This document shows positions 45,741-57,244 of a stretch of DNA of 64,000 bases, in pieces; the stretch's first letter is position 1; each line of letters opens with the position of its first letter. The notes below the pieces were generated by a model. It searched no databases. It saw only the letters and a list, made by a program, of their open reading frames with translations, and was not told where the DNA came from. Position numbers and translations under genes: made by a program. Origin of the DNA: Dipodascopsis uninucleata var. uninucleata (Eukaryota; Ascomycota; Lipomycetes; Lipomycetales; Lipomycetaceae). Location: assembly GCA_030568195.1 (NCBI GenBank), contig JAJLTO010000014.1, positions 372,001 through 436,000 of the forward strand, read 5' to 3'.

Positions 45741-47554
45741 CTATGACACCCAATAAAATATTCTGGTTCGAATTTTAATCAGATTCTATATCTAAACCGT
45801 TGATTGTACGAATGTCGAAATTACCCCAGTGTCTCAATTCCATTATTTGACGACTTGTATTGATGATTACACTATTGCGAATTGGATGTTTTCACTGCGT
45901 ATGATAATAAGAATAATCTCTACCATGATAGCATTATATCTACATAATTAAAATCAAATGAGAGTTATTGACTGTATACTGAGTAAATAGATAGGAGTTG
46001 TGTACCCAAGAAAATGAGCAGATAAGACCTGCATCAAGACTCCAAATTATATCAGTTAGAATAATCATCCCCGAGATGATTTTATCTTTATATTGCTCGA
46101 TTCAGGAAGCTTCTCTGGAGTATTATATGAAGAGCTCATTATATTGAATCAATTTGTAGTACGCTCTTATAGTAATTATTACTAAGCACATTTGACTTCG
46201 ACCACGCTAACTCATTTAGAAAATTCATGCAGAATATCAAGATAGTGTGTATGTACTAAAAGAATTGCTTACGGAATATTATTATCATATTCAAAGAACG
46301 ATAAAATGACAATTGATTTGCTGGAATAGACAATAACTATAGTTCTATGTAAATATTAATAATTGCTAGATATTTAATATCCGGAACACTTATCATATGA
46401 GTGCAAGAATGATTTAGAGACCATGTCGTGCTAGAGTCATCTCTTCGCTGTTGTAGAGAGCATCCAGCTGTCATAATTTTAATAGTTCTTCTGCAGAATG
46501 TGCATCTTTAGTTACCTCATACTCATGCAAATGTACTCAAACCTAGTATGATATACCAAGTAAGAATAATAAACACGAGAACTGCAGCAATTGTTACAAA
46601 ACAGAAATATACATTTTTGGAACTGACATTAGTTTTCAGAATTGCTTCAGGAATAGGCATTAATGAGTAATCCGGTTCCATTAATGGAAACTCGTATCAA
46701 TATGAGTACTAATAAATATCTCAGTCTTCAGTCTGAGAAACCATCAGAGATGCTGGAAGTAGCGTGAATTCTCCTGAAAAGTAGCCATATGAAGAATAGA
46801 ACATGATCAAGCCTCCTGCTTCCTTCACTGTGAATCAGCAGAATGGACAAATCAATGCACGGACTTCGAAAGTAAAATGATATTTAATGAATCAATAACT
46901 TCATTTAGAGTGAAGCTGGATCCGACCCACACAGCACCACTCATAGTAATCAAATAAATACAACGCCGCTTACAGTTCATTGAGCAAGAAATACAAGTTA
47001 GTTGTCCGTGGCGAAACGAAGCAACATCATTTTAGAACTGTGAATATTATGCCTGCCAATGGCAGTTATCTGAAAAAGTGGCCTTTAACAAACACCGACT
47101 GATAAGCAGGGAGGAATGATTCAATTGAACGCCCAATGGAAATGGTAACTTAGATGACAAACTATGACTTTAAAAATGTTCTCTAAACGAAGCAATATTA
47201 TTGTGACAGTGTAGCATTTTTTTCTTGGCCATCTTATAAACACGATTCTACTATATAGAATTGAAATCAAGAATATCGCCACATTTTCATTGAAGCTACA
47301 TAGGGTATGCAAAAAATTATTCAAATATTATGCTTAAATATTATGCTGTCAAATAATTTCAAAAGCTTTACAGGCGTTACGACATCAAGATCAAAATCAA
47401 ACTCCTTAGAAAACGATAGTCATATGAAACAGGAGATAGAAACCATTTATTGTATAGACTAAAAGAAAACGTGAGAAGAAAGGAAAATTTCTATAAAATA
47501 GTTTAACGAGACGAACTTCTCTGCGACCAGTTGTCAAGTAAAAATTTCGATAGG
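45741..47554. other. Worn stretch upstream of the permease relic
   Basis: May include the lost 5' part of the sugar-porter gene (a short frame starts with ATG at 46660 on the minus strand) and the 3' flank of the P450 gene. No intact gene is seen. Confidence 0.4.
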
Positions 47555-49003
47555 TTAAATTTTCTTAGTTAAGAGTACGCGATACGGCGATACAGGGAGA
47601 TTGGTGCCAACGGAACTATCTCGGCTTGGGAAAGAGCTAACCGGCTGAATATCAAAATGTCTGAACATATAAGCAATAGTGATTACCGTTTCAATAATAG
47701 CGAGGTGCCGTCCAGGACACATTAGGGCGCCGCCTCCGAATGCGTTCAATACACGCCAGTCCTTAGAATGGTTCATTAATATGCCATCGTTGGAAGACAA
47801 AAATCGACGTCCCATCCACTCCTGTGGATTGGGATATATTTCTTCATCATAATGAATAGTAGTTGCGCTGGTCATGATGACCTCGCCCTTCTTAATAGAG
47901 ATTTTTTTTGTAGAAGCATCGTCTCTGTTGAAAATATCGAGAGTAGTATCAGCAGTAGCTATCCTAGCAGGAGACACATTCGAGACCATGCGCACTGTTT
48001 CTTTGAAACAAGAGTTAATAAGTTCATTATCATAGAGCTTATTCCAGTCGAATTCATCAGTATCCGAGTCGTAACTATCAGAAACAACTTCTTGTATTTC
48101 TTTCTTTATTTCTGGATCATTGACGATGTGCGCTAAGGTCCAGAAAGCAGTCGGAATAGAATTTGACTTGCTACCGAAAAGCATCCCAAGAAAAAATCCA
48201 GGTACGTCCTTTGAATTATATACCGAATCCCGCTTCTTAAAAGCATCCACAAGACCCAACAAGAGACTAGAGGAGGATTCCATCTTCTGTTCGTCAGTGA
48301 GATACCTTCCTAGGATCTCAAGAAGTCTGTCACGTCTTTGAATATGAGTTTTTGCGAATATACCCGGCATCACCAACAGAGGGAAAAAGTTGTCTTGGAA
48401 CTCAAAGTAGTCTTTGGTTATCTCCTCCAGTGGAAATTCTGAACCGAAGACGGACAAAGCGGAAGCCTTATAAAGACTGAGTCTGACGAATTCCTCTAAG
48501 TTGACTTCACTATTAGTCGATTCACCTACACCAATATTTGAGTTTTCAAGGATTGTGTTCTCGAAAACAGTTCTCATCTGCAAAATAATATCTTCCATTG
48601 ATTTTCTACTCGTCAATTTTATAGTAATAGTTCGCATGAGCTCTTGTTGAAGATCGTGGTCGTTCATTACAACGTCCGTAAATCCGAAGCATTTGATTTT
48701 GATTTCATCTAGACTGTCTCTAAAGACGCGATGTCGCGAATACATCTGTTTAAGTCCAAGAACAGGATCCATTACATGCGTGAGTTGGTTTCCTGCGACA
48801 TATAATCTGAAAACAGATCCATGCTTCCTCATAGCATCTTTTATCAGTCCTACAGGGTCCTTGAAGTACGAGATTGCGACCCCCAAGAATGGCACGTTGC
48901 CTTTAATTAGTACAACTTCTTTCGAGGAACTAGTGACAACGGCATGATAGCAAAGCACAGAGGAAATCGCAATTCCGAAGGCCGCAGCTATATATTGAAT
49001 CAT
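47555..49003 (-). CDS. Cytochrome P450, CYP7/CYP8-like (E-class group IV)
   Basis: Intronless, 482 residues. The N-terminus is one hydrophobic anchor (about 4-25), placing it on the ER facing the cytosol. The heme loop is FGGGALMCPGRHLA with ligand Cys429; the ExxR motif is ETVR (335-338). The I-helix reads GMLFGSKSNSIP (273-284), where Asn281 takes the place of the usual oxygen-activating Thr. That change is typical of sterol 7-alpha/8-hydroxylase and prostacyclin-synthase-like P450s (CYP7/CYP8). The substrate is therefore perhaps a sterol or fatty-acid derivative; this is inference. It is not Erg11, Erg5, Dit2 or a CYP52 alkane hydroxylase by motifs. Flanked by gene-poor DNA. Confidence 0.92.
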   Translation of the reverse strand: MIQYIAAAFGIAISSVLCYHAVVTSSSKEVVLIKGNVPFLGVAISYFKDPVGLIKDAMRKHGSVFRLYVAGNQLTHVMDPVLGLKQMYSRHRVFRDSLDEIKIKCFGFTDVVMNDHDLQQELMRTITIKLTSRKSMEDIILQMRTVFENTILENSNIGVGESTNSEVNLEEFVRLSLYKASALSVFGSEFPLEEITKDYFEFQDNFFPLLVMPGIFAKTHIQRRDRLLEILGRYLTDEQKMESSSSLLLGLVDAFKKRDSVYNSKDVPGFFLGMLFGSKSNSIPTAFWTLAHIVNDPEIKKEIQEVVSDSYDSDTDEFDWNKLYDNELINSCFKETVRMVSNVSPARIATADTTLDIFNRDDASTKKISIKKGEVIMTSATTIHYDEEIYPNPQEWMGRRFLSSNDGILMNHSKDWRVLNAFGGGALMCPGRHLAIIETVITIAYMFRHFDIQPVSSFPSRDSSVGTNLPVSPYRVLLTKKI

Positions 49004-50809
49004 TCTGCTGAATATAATAACGGTTTTGCTTCGCGCAGGCTACTGGAATTACGAAATATTGGTAAGACTTCGCCCTTCTATCTCCCATTATCTACAAATG
49101 TTGGCTCGTCGAACAATCCTGATAGTATCACGTGATCCAATCGGACCGAGAGCCTTAGCATCCGTTTGGCTAATCTACCTAGGCTAGTTCTGAGCGCATC
49201 TCATTTCAGCTACTGTCAGCCTCTTGGATAGTATTCGTATTTGCACCTGTTCAACTTGAATGGGACTGTTTTTGTGTCATAATATGTACCACTGATGTGA
49301 AAAACGAGTGTTTTTGACTCTAGTAGAATATTGTCGGTTTCGGCATGCATGCTTAGGGATATGTCTAGCTAGTAGCGCAATATTACTATGGAAAATTTAT
49401 AGATTTATATTTGCCTGCATTGATACTGGAAGTCTGTACATTATGTGGCTATAGAAACTATGATATATATCTGTAAATAGTGCTAATAACATCTATTTCT
49501 ATTGAATGACGATCATACGCAACAGCCAGCTATAATCAAAGCAGCAAGTAATTTAATCAACCTGCTAATTCAATAACAAGCAATGGGAAGCAGAACGTGT
49601 AGATGACATAAACTACTATATTTTATACATAAGAAACTTTTCCAATAGACTTGTTCTTATTCAGTTCCTTCGCTGAGCCCTGAATACAATTTACTTCTTC
49701 GTATTAATGGTACGAATTCTCATCAAGGTAGCCAGCAAAGTTCTTATAAGCTGGCAGCTCGATTCGTTCAAGCACATAACTATGGCATTAGTGTGGCATG
49801 CACTGTCTATTCTTATATAGCTGCGTTCTTGAAACACCAACCCTCATCGGATTACAAGGCATGTGCCAATTTGCGCTTTAGACATTAACTTGTTAGGAGA
49901 CCTTTCCGAGTCTTGAATATTGGAAGCTCTTGATTCACCTAAAATAAAATCTAACGAAATGTATAAATTAAACTTTATTATTCTCTCATCGCACTGTATT
50001 TCATACAGTAAACATATTTTGAAGACATATTATGATTGATTTCGATCATATTGTATCGTCATATTCTCAAGTGTACATACTAAACTCGTGAAAAGTGATG
50101 AACAGTACTGAGCAGACTCCACTCCATAACAAGCTTCTCTTACATTGCTTAATCATAAATACGAAACAATTTCTACAGATAAACAGCTCATTCATGCTCC
50201 CAGTCTGCATATCGACCTATCCGCACTTGGTTCTCAAAAATAGATATGGGCTTTAAATTAAATAGAATTTTCATCTGATGCAAGACATGACAGAATACTA
50301 TATTCACGCCACATTGAGAGCCGCCTTGAACATAGCACCATAGTTCATACGACTGCGTTTAGTGCCAATAAAATATGATATTATCTCTGCTCCTTTCAGG
50401 TTGGACGGATTATATCCTACAGTGAATCACGTAGGCATACCAAAAACGCACTATTGATTATAGCATGAATCTGGCATAGTCGCATTTGGGTTTTGACTGC
50501 CATCAAATGTAAGCATAGAATTGGGCTTACAAACAGGAAGAGAAAGAAGAACATGAATAAGAATAACTACTTCATAATATGCAGATGCTGCACTAGGTGT
50601 AGAGTGGCCAGATACGAACGTAGAGATGATGCGCATGAAGCAGTGTATTTAGTCTCAGAATATGTGTATTAATAATACACCGGATATATGTACTTTAAAC
50701 TTTCATCGACATTTTGATATCAACGAGACGATTACCAATATCGATTTGTTGTTACATATTTTTTCTATCTATACATGAACCACTTATGTTAAGAAGACCG
50801 ATACTCACA
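49004..50809. other. Intergenic region between divergent genes
   Basis: 1.8 kb of AT-rich DNA between the P450 and the DsbA-family gene. A 61-codon minus-strand frame (50451-50636) has no domain. No regulatory motif was recognised. Confidence 0.55.
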
Positions 50810-51451
50810 ATGGCAATGAAAATTGAAGTGTGGTCTGATTACGCTTGTCCGTACTGTTACATTGGAAAAAGGGGATTGTCTCTTGCGCTAGAGGAGTTTG
50901 AACATAAGGACAAGACAGAAGTGACGTTCAGGGCTTTCGAGCTCGATCCATCAGCTCCGAAGGAAGTAATTACAACAATTCCAGATAAGTTTGCTAAAAA
51001 ATATGGCAAATCTTTAGAAGAGACTATGCAGATTATTTCTAGAATGGAAAAATACGCAAAAGAAGTGGGAATCGATATGCACTACGAAACTGCTAAATCT
51101 TCTAATACATTTGATGCTCATAGGCTGACGAAGTTTGCAGAAAGCAAGAATCTTGGTCTTCAGATGACAGAACAACTTTTCAAAGGATACTTCGTCGATA
51201 ACATAGTTCTGGCAGATCATAGTTCTCTTACTAAAGCAGCAAAAGATACTGGCTTGGATGAGACTGAAGTCAAGGCGGTTCTCGAGTCAGATCAGTACGC
51301 AGCTGAAGTTCGTCGCGATGAGATGCAAGCCAACAGGGCTGGTATTCACGCTGTCCCTTTCTTTCTTATCAATGGGCGCTATGCGGTGTCGGGGGCTCAG
51401 CCAAAAGAAGAACTACTCTCTACGCTCCAACAAGTATGGAGTACAATGTAA
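50810..51451 (+). CDS. DsbA-family thiol oxidoreductase (FrnE-like)
   Basis: 213 residues from the ATG at 50810, which directly precedes the thioredoxin-fold strand MKIEVWSDYACPYC; the frame is open upstream but begins without a better start. The active site is C13-P-Y-C16 followed by YIGKRGL, as in FrnE and 2-hydroxychromene-2-carboxylate-isomerase-like proteins. The cis-Pro loop is AVPFFLINGRYAVSGAQP near residue 180. The helical insert carries the TFDAHRL motif of the FrnE group. No signal peptide, so cytosolic redox chemistry or a glutathione-transferase-like reaction is likely. The precise substrate is unknown. Confidence 0.93.
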   Translation: MAMKIEVWSDYACPYCYIGKRGLSLALEEFEHKDKTEVTFRAFELDPSAPKEVITTIPDKFAKKYGKSLEETMQIISRMEKYAKEVGIDMHYETAKSSNTFDAHRLTKFAESKNLGLQMTEQLFKGYFVDNIVLADHSSLTKAAKDTGLDETEVKAVLESDQYAAEVRRDEMQANRAGIHAVPFFLINGRYAVSGAQPKEELLSTLQQVWSTM

Positions 51452-54386
51452 GTGAGAATTATGGTGCTAAAGTAATATGGTCAAAAATGGCGCAGCTGTA
51501 ATTACTATGTCGTCTTTAATGTAACATCTCAGCTCGGAAATATTTTTCCGTGAGCACTATCTCCCCTCTGAATACTACGTGTACAGGTTCTACGACCGGA
51601 TGCAAGGTACGTAGGGAATTTGTAGAGAGAATGGAGAAGCTGTCCCCCCTGGACCGTAAGATCAGTCACAGTAGAAAAGACTGCAGATTTCAAGACAAAA
51701 AAATCAGTAGTTATATCACTGAGATATCCTAAACGACTGGATATACGAATAAGAACTGGTTAGTAGAATTATCGTCAATTTGAAGATCATATAGTATTGC
51801 TTGCTACACGTAAACTGAGCAACGCCAACACTTCTAAAAGCAATAGGACATCACAGTGGTCAATGGGCAGTAGTCCATCGCTTTTGCGATGAGTTAGCGC
51901 GCAAGTGGATTTATTGTGCCCTTAAGTGGAAAGATCGACTACATATGCTTAGCCTACATTGATTAGTCAACAATTAGACCTTCCTGGTCCAAAGTATTAA
52001 TAATTCCTAATGTTAATATATTATCTCAAAGTTTATTTGTCAGCTCTAGTCTCTTCATATAGATGTCCACGTGATATATGCAGTGAGCATTCTGTGAGAG
52101 AGAGATAGAGCGATTATATTCCTTGATCTAGGGCTTGCTACAGCAATAAGGCTTCATTCGGCGCCATATAACTAGGCATGGTTTAGTAGTAACAACAAGA
52201 TCCACTAAAAGAGGAATTGAACAGAAACGGGAACTATTATTTACAGAAGCAAAAGAGGCAGCGAGACCAATTCTCGCATAGGTCAATTGTTAGTCGAATG
52301 GCTGCAAATCATGTCAAGACCATCCCTTATTTTTTCAAATATACGTAGTCTAGGAGAGTCGCTATTTCACCTGCAGTCTTGTAGTCTATAACAGTTGCGG
52401 CCATACCTGGAAGAAAATACAGTTCCCCGTCCGATCAACACCCGTCAAGCTTCTATGGGCCTGCTTAGTACTGCGGTGGGAGACCACGCTGGAATCGCAG
52501 GTGTTGCAATTATTTTAATTTTTTCTTCTCTGTAAGGCTGATCAAATTATAAAACCAATTAATTAACTCTGAGATATTTCTAAGCACAGAAGAGCTCAAA
52601 ATTATATCCGCCAAACCCGATAGCAAGGGTGATAAGGTCTATCACAAACGATTGGCGCGTAGTTTCTATACATTAGTCGTTCCGTTTCATACTGAAGTGA
52701 TCTTGGTCTTTGAACAAGTGATGACTGGTCAAGACACTGACAAATTTCGTTTTCTCTTTACCTACACTTGCCAAGCGCATCTATTCTGGAGACAACGATT
52801 TTGTTTCTTCTGGATTCACACTAAGTACGTGAAGCATATCTACTTTTTGGTAAATACTGGCTTGCAAACGATCAATTGTCTTACAAACAATTAATAGGCT
52901 TTAGTCGCTGCTTCCAATAGTGAGCTGCTGCTCGAAGAATTTTATGATTTCCGCATGATTCTCAATGTGTATGCAGACTTCAGTTTACAACTTCACGATG
53001 CACCTTCAGCAAATCTCCACTTAAATGAAATCCTTGAGCAGCGAATGTGTCAGGTTGCCTTAAATATCTTCTGATTGCTCTATTTGTGTCTCTACTTCCC
53101 GTCGGAACTCGATTTTCGACATCCACAGAAGTCGTTATACATAAATGCTACTACTAAAATATAGTACCTTTATCGGTAACACAACGTCATAGTCGCATAT
53201 TGTTTTATAGCTCACGACAAGACATCACAAAGCGTGCATTACGCATATATTAGTCAGCATTACAACTTGAATTTCACCAAACTACGTCATTGTGATTATA
53301 AATAAACTCACTGACGCGACTTTACATTGAACTAATCATCACTAAATTAATAGTGGCTCCGGTACAACGACGATTAGGATGCTCTATTTCCAACGACCTG
53401 AGCTGGCACAATGACTACAAAAAGACGAGATAGCTGACAGGAAAAAAACATTCTATAAAAGATATGATCAAGCACCTAAAAGTTCAGATCTATACTTAAA
53501 TCAATATACATCAGCCTTTCAAATAACCAGTTCGTAGATTTGTCATGCGTCCATAAAAATAGAGTTCATTATAGTAAACTGCTTAAAAGTTTTGGAACGC
53601 GTACGATATATTGATAGCTTCGAGAAGTCTCTGAAGGCTCAATTCCTACGTAAGAAATGGCAGTCGCGGGAACGATAGTCACGAGAACGGCAGATTTAAT
53701 CAAGCGACAGGTCGGTCCTTCACCAGGTTTTACACCTTCACGATGGTGCTCTCAAGTTTATTTACGTCCAGATTAACAAATTTTCCCTGATGTAGAAGCG
53801 ATCGTCTGTGATTTATGCGAGTCAATTGTATATTTTCCAGTACGCTATATATGCAATGCTTTAAAATACTAGGCAGTGAGCATTTGTTACCACTGGCAAG
53901 CATTGAGGGGCAGTCAGCAATATTTCCATCGTAAAATCATGCATGTCAAGAGAGGAATGAGTTAGATACAATAGCTAATCGTGATTCCGGCAGCATTCTA
54001 TTAACTCCGCTCTCGTTAAAGGCCGTCTTATCAAAGGAGTGGACTTAAACAATCTCTCCGCTTTACATCTATAGACTGCACGTTCAACTGTTTTTGGCAG
54101 AACAACCGATCGTCTCCTTTATCGGGAACAGTATAGCTGTAGAACATGTAAACCGCAGTTCTACGAGATGTACCACATGCTTATAATCTCTTATAACCCT
54201 ATTCGTGCATCAACTCTCTCTATATATAGTCGTCCAATCTCTCTGGTAGTCAGATTTATTTTGATTCATATCGATTTGAAGGTTCACAGCATAGTTTATT
54301 ACTGTGTTGACTATAGTAGTGGATAATAGTTTCGTTGATACACATATACATAGTATTTTATCGTTGACTGTGAAAGCATATTCACT
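51452..54386. other. 2.9 kb gene-free stretch
   Basis: Short frames only. Around 52652-53040 two pieces (a frame of 80 codons, then LLLEEFYDFRMIL) have protein-like texture but match nothing I can name with confidence. The right end is the promoter of the aldo-keto reductase. Confidence 0.45.
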
Positions 54387-55779
54387 ATGTCCTTTTTCTT
54401 TGCTCCACCGAAACCAAAAAGTCTCCTTGGATATCACAGATATCTTTCTCCTACGGCTGGTGTGAAAGTATCTCCATTATGTCTGGGAGCAATGAATTTT
54501 GGAGAGAAATGGTAAGAATTTGGCATGCTTCGTGATGCTGAGAGAGCTTCAATTAACTAATTATATCAAGGAAATCTATGATGGGAGAATGCGACAAGGA
54601 CCAATCGTTCGCTATTTTGGATGAGTTCTATTATCTTGGTGGTAACTTCATTGATACGTATGTGTGGTTTTTGTATTTTGCCGTGGACATCTTACTAATT
54701 AATTATGATAGAGCTAACAACTACCAAGACGAAGATTCAGAGACCTGGATTGGTGAATGGATGAAGAAGAGGAATAATAGAGACCAGTTAGTGTAAGTAT
54801 ATAGAAATTCTAAAATCGCGTCGTGATTTAACAATGTTTGTATTATATAGTATCGCTACAAAATATACATCTGGATATCGTTCAGCTGCAAGGAATGAGG
54901 AGCCGATCCAGTCAAATTTTGTTGGGAACTCTATGAAGTCTATGCATGTTTCTGTGGACGCAAGCTTAAAAAAGCTTCAGACCGATTACATAGATCTCCT
55001 ATATGTTCACTGGTGGGATTTTACAACTTCTGTTGAGGAGGTGATGTATGGCTTAAACAGTCTTGTATCGTCAGGGAAGGTATTATACCTAGGCATATCC
55101 GACACACCTGCTTGGGTAGTAGTAAAGGCAAATGATTATGCTCGTGCAAATGGCTTCCGCCCTTTCTCGGTTTATCAGGGAAAATGGAATGCTAGCTATA
55201 GAGATATGGAGAGGGAGATTGTTCCTATGTGTAGAGATCAAGGCATGGGCATTGCACCGTGGGCACCGTTAGGAGGCGGCAAGTTCAAGAGTGCAGAGGC
55301 TCGAGAATCACATGAACTGGGATCTGCCAGAGGAAGCGACTTGTCTGAATCGGATATAAAGATTAGCGATGCATTGGAAGAAGTTGCTAAGGAGAAAGGA
55401 ACGAACCTGCATGCAGTGGTAAGTGACTGTGAGTATATCTATGAGTAAATATTTGCTAATAATTGACAAACAGGCATTGGCTTATATTATGCATAAAGCG
55501 CCATTCGTATTCCCTATTGTTGGCCAGCGTAAAGTGGAGCATTTGAAAGCTAATGTTGCTTCGTTAAGTGTCAAGCTGACCCCCGAAGACGTGGACAAAA
55601 TTGACTCTGCAGTTCCTTTTGATCCAGGCTTTCCAATGTCATTCCTATTCAGAGACATGAAGTATGATTTGACTCTCGGAGCTCATGACGTATGGCTCAC
55701 AAAGCTATCAGCACACGTTGATGCTCCACCTCAACCTCAACCTTTTGTGGTGCGAAGTGCCAGTGATGCAGATCCATGA
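54387..55779 (+). CDS. Aldo-keto reductase, aryl-alcohol dehydrogenase type (AKR9/AAD-like), five exons
   Basis: Exons are 54387-54511, 54571-54657, 54712-54792, 54851-55418 and 55474-55779, with four introns of 54-59 nt. The spliced frame has 388 residues, the length of yeast AAD proteins. The catalytic tetrad is Asp70 and Tyr75 (NFIDTANNYQDE), Lys102 (ATKYTSGY) and His151 (YVHWWDF). The NADPH-binding end shows [19 protein letters not shown]. It reduces aromatic or aliphatic aldehydes to alcohols in the cytosol with NADPH; the precise substrate is open. Introns 1-3 cut conserved motifs, and each junction restores them exactly, which makes the model strong. Four introns in one metabolic gene is unusual for a budding yeast. 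Confidence 0.95.
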
Positions 55780-56354
55780 TTTATGTCCAAACGAGTTAAT
55801 ATGTTTATAAAATGAGCAAAAATTCAATTTTTTCTTTTGAGATCACGTGTGGCTCATTACTTGTGCTGCTTACAAAAATTTCGATTTCCTAGTTCGACCA
55901 TAACTAAACTTAGAAGTAAAAAACTATCCCATAGTTAAATCGTGTAAGAATATTGATGTCCTTAATTGGCTATAGCGGATGGAACATAAAAATCAAGTGA
56001 AATGACAACAATTGTGGTCTGTTTCGCCCTGGGAAAACTAAATATGATAATTCATATAGATAGATATAAATAAGGTATTTTTAAAGGAATATCAACTAAT
56101 TGGGTTTTACTCGCTTAAAGATAAACAAAAGGTAGATCCTATTGATAGCACAGCGTTTTAACCAATAAAGATCAATTTTTCTACATGATTATTATTTCGA
56201 TTGCATAACTACGGGACTAAAGCTCTTATTGCTAGCTCCTTCAGGTAGACGTATGTGTTAAATGACTTTGCTGTTAGAGTACGATTATCACTAGGAGGAA
56301 ACTTAAATAAAATTGAATCATATGGAAGACTAGTTGGAGCAGATGTTGAGAATA
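55780..56354. other. Intergenic stretch, no gene seen
   Basis: 3' flank of the aldo-keto reductase; AT-rich without recognisable features. Confidence 0.6.
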
Positions 56355-57244
56355 TCAGATGTTGAGAATATCAACATCCACGATATCACTAATGGTTTTG
56401 TAGGATAGATTCAGTTCTGCATATTTCGCCTGACACGTGTGATCGTAGGATCCATCTTCGATACGAATGAGCTGTCCTTCGGGCTTCAGACTACGAACTA
56501 AAAAGATAATCCAGTCTAATAAATCTGCCGTAAATCGGCTCTTACAAACTCCACCAAGCACTATTATTGCACTGAACGAGACGATAACCCGGAATATCTT
56601 GACAGGCGCATCTAATGTCACAAATTCATATCGCGAACTTTTGAGGAATTTGCGACTTTCCTGTGTCTGCTTCACGTAAATAGGTGTCTGCAAGCTCTGC
56701 ATTTTCAACAGCCTTAGCTGGTAGGAAATATCGATACTTCGCTGATCGTTAAGAACTGCAGATATTAGGATTTTATATCCAAAACTGATCTGCTTGTCAA
56801 AACCGAGAGTAGAATATTCGCAGCATAATACCATAATAAGTGATCTTCAGACCTAAATGTCCAAGTCGATAATAATGTGTAATATAGAAGGCATACACAG
56901 AAAACGCAAGACAATACCTCCAAGAAATCACTACACGAATAATAGGGTCTTTGGATATATCCGAGATATAGCTGCTTCTATCTTCCATGAATTTACTGCA
57001 AACCTAGTATGTCAGGAATCCTGCTGTGACCAACGAACGAGTAACTAGGATTTGGCATATGTTTTCCAGCAAAATCCTTCAGTAACTTGATTGTACACGC
57101 TAGAATGCATCTAAAGACCAATAGAGAGCGCCAGTTTCGAACTCTACAGTAAAATTGCCGCATCCCTAATCTCGTTCTCATATGCGTGGACCATGGAGTT
57201 GCTGATCTTGTTGCAATTATGACTGCAGTGCTATTCAGTTCCAT
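56355..57244 (-). pseudogene. Possible broken gene of unknown family
   Basis: A 159-codon frame (56355-56834) and an 83-codon frame (56993-57244) follow one another on the minus strand with protein-like composition. The piece CEYSTLGFDKQISFGYKIL and the later LLDWIIFLVRSLKPEGQL faintly recall the end of a SAM-dependent methyltransferase domain, where an LKPGG-type loop precedes a strand. I cannot confirm a family. The pieces could also be chance frames. No start codon with a convincing N-terminus is seen. Confidence 0.25.

Noticed and set aside
52652-53040. Pieces that faintly recall a hAT transposase C-terminal region
   Set aside because: Similarity is too weak, no terminal inverted repeats or target duplications seen; could be chance.
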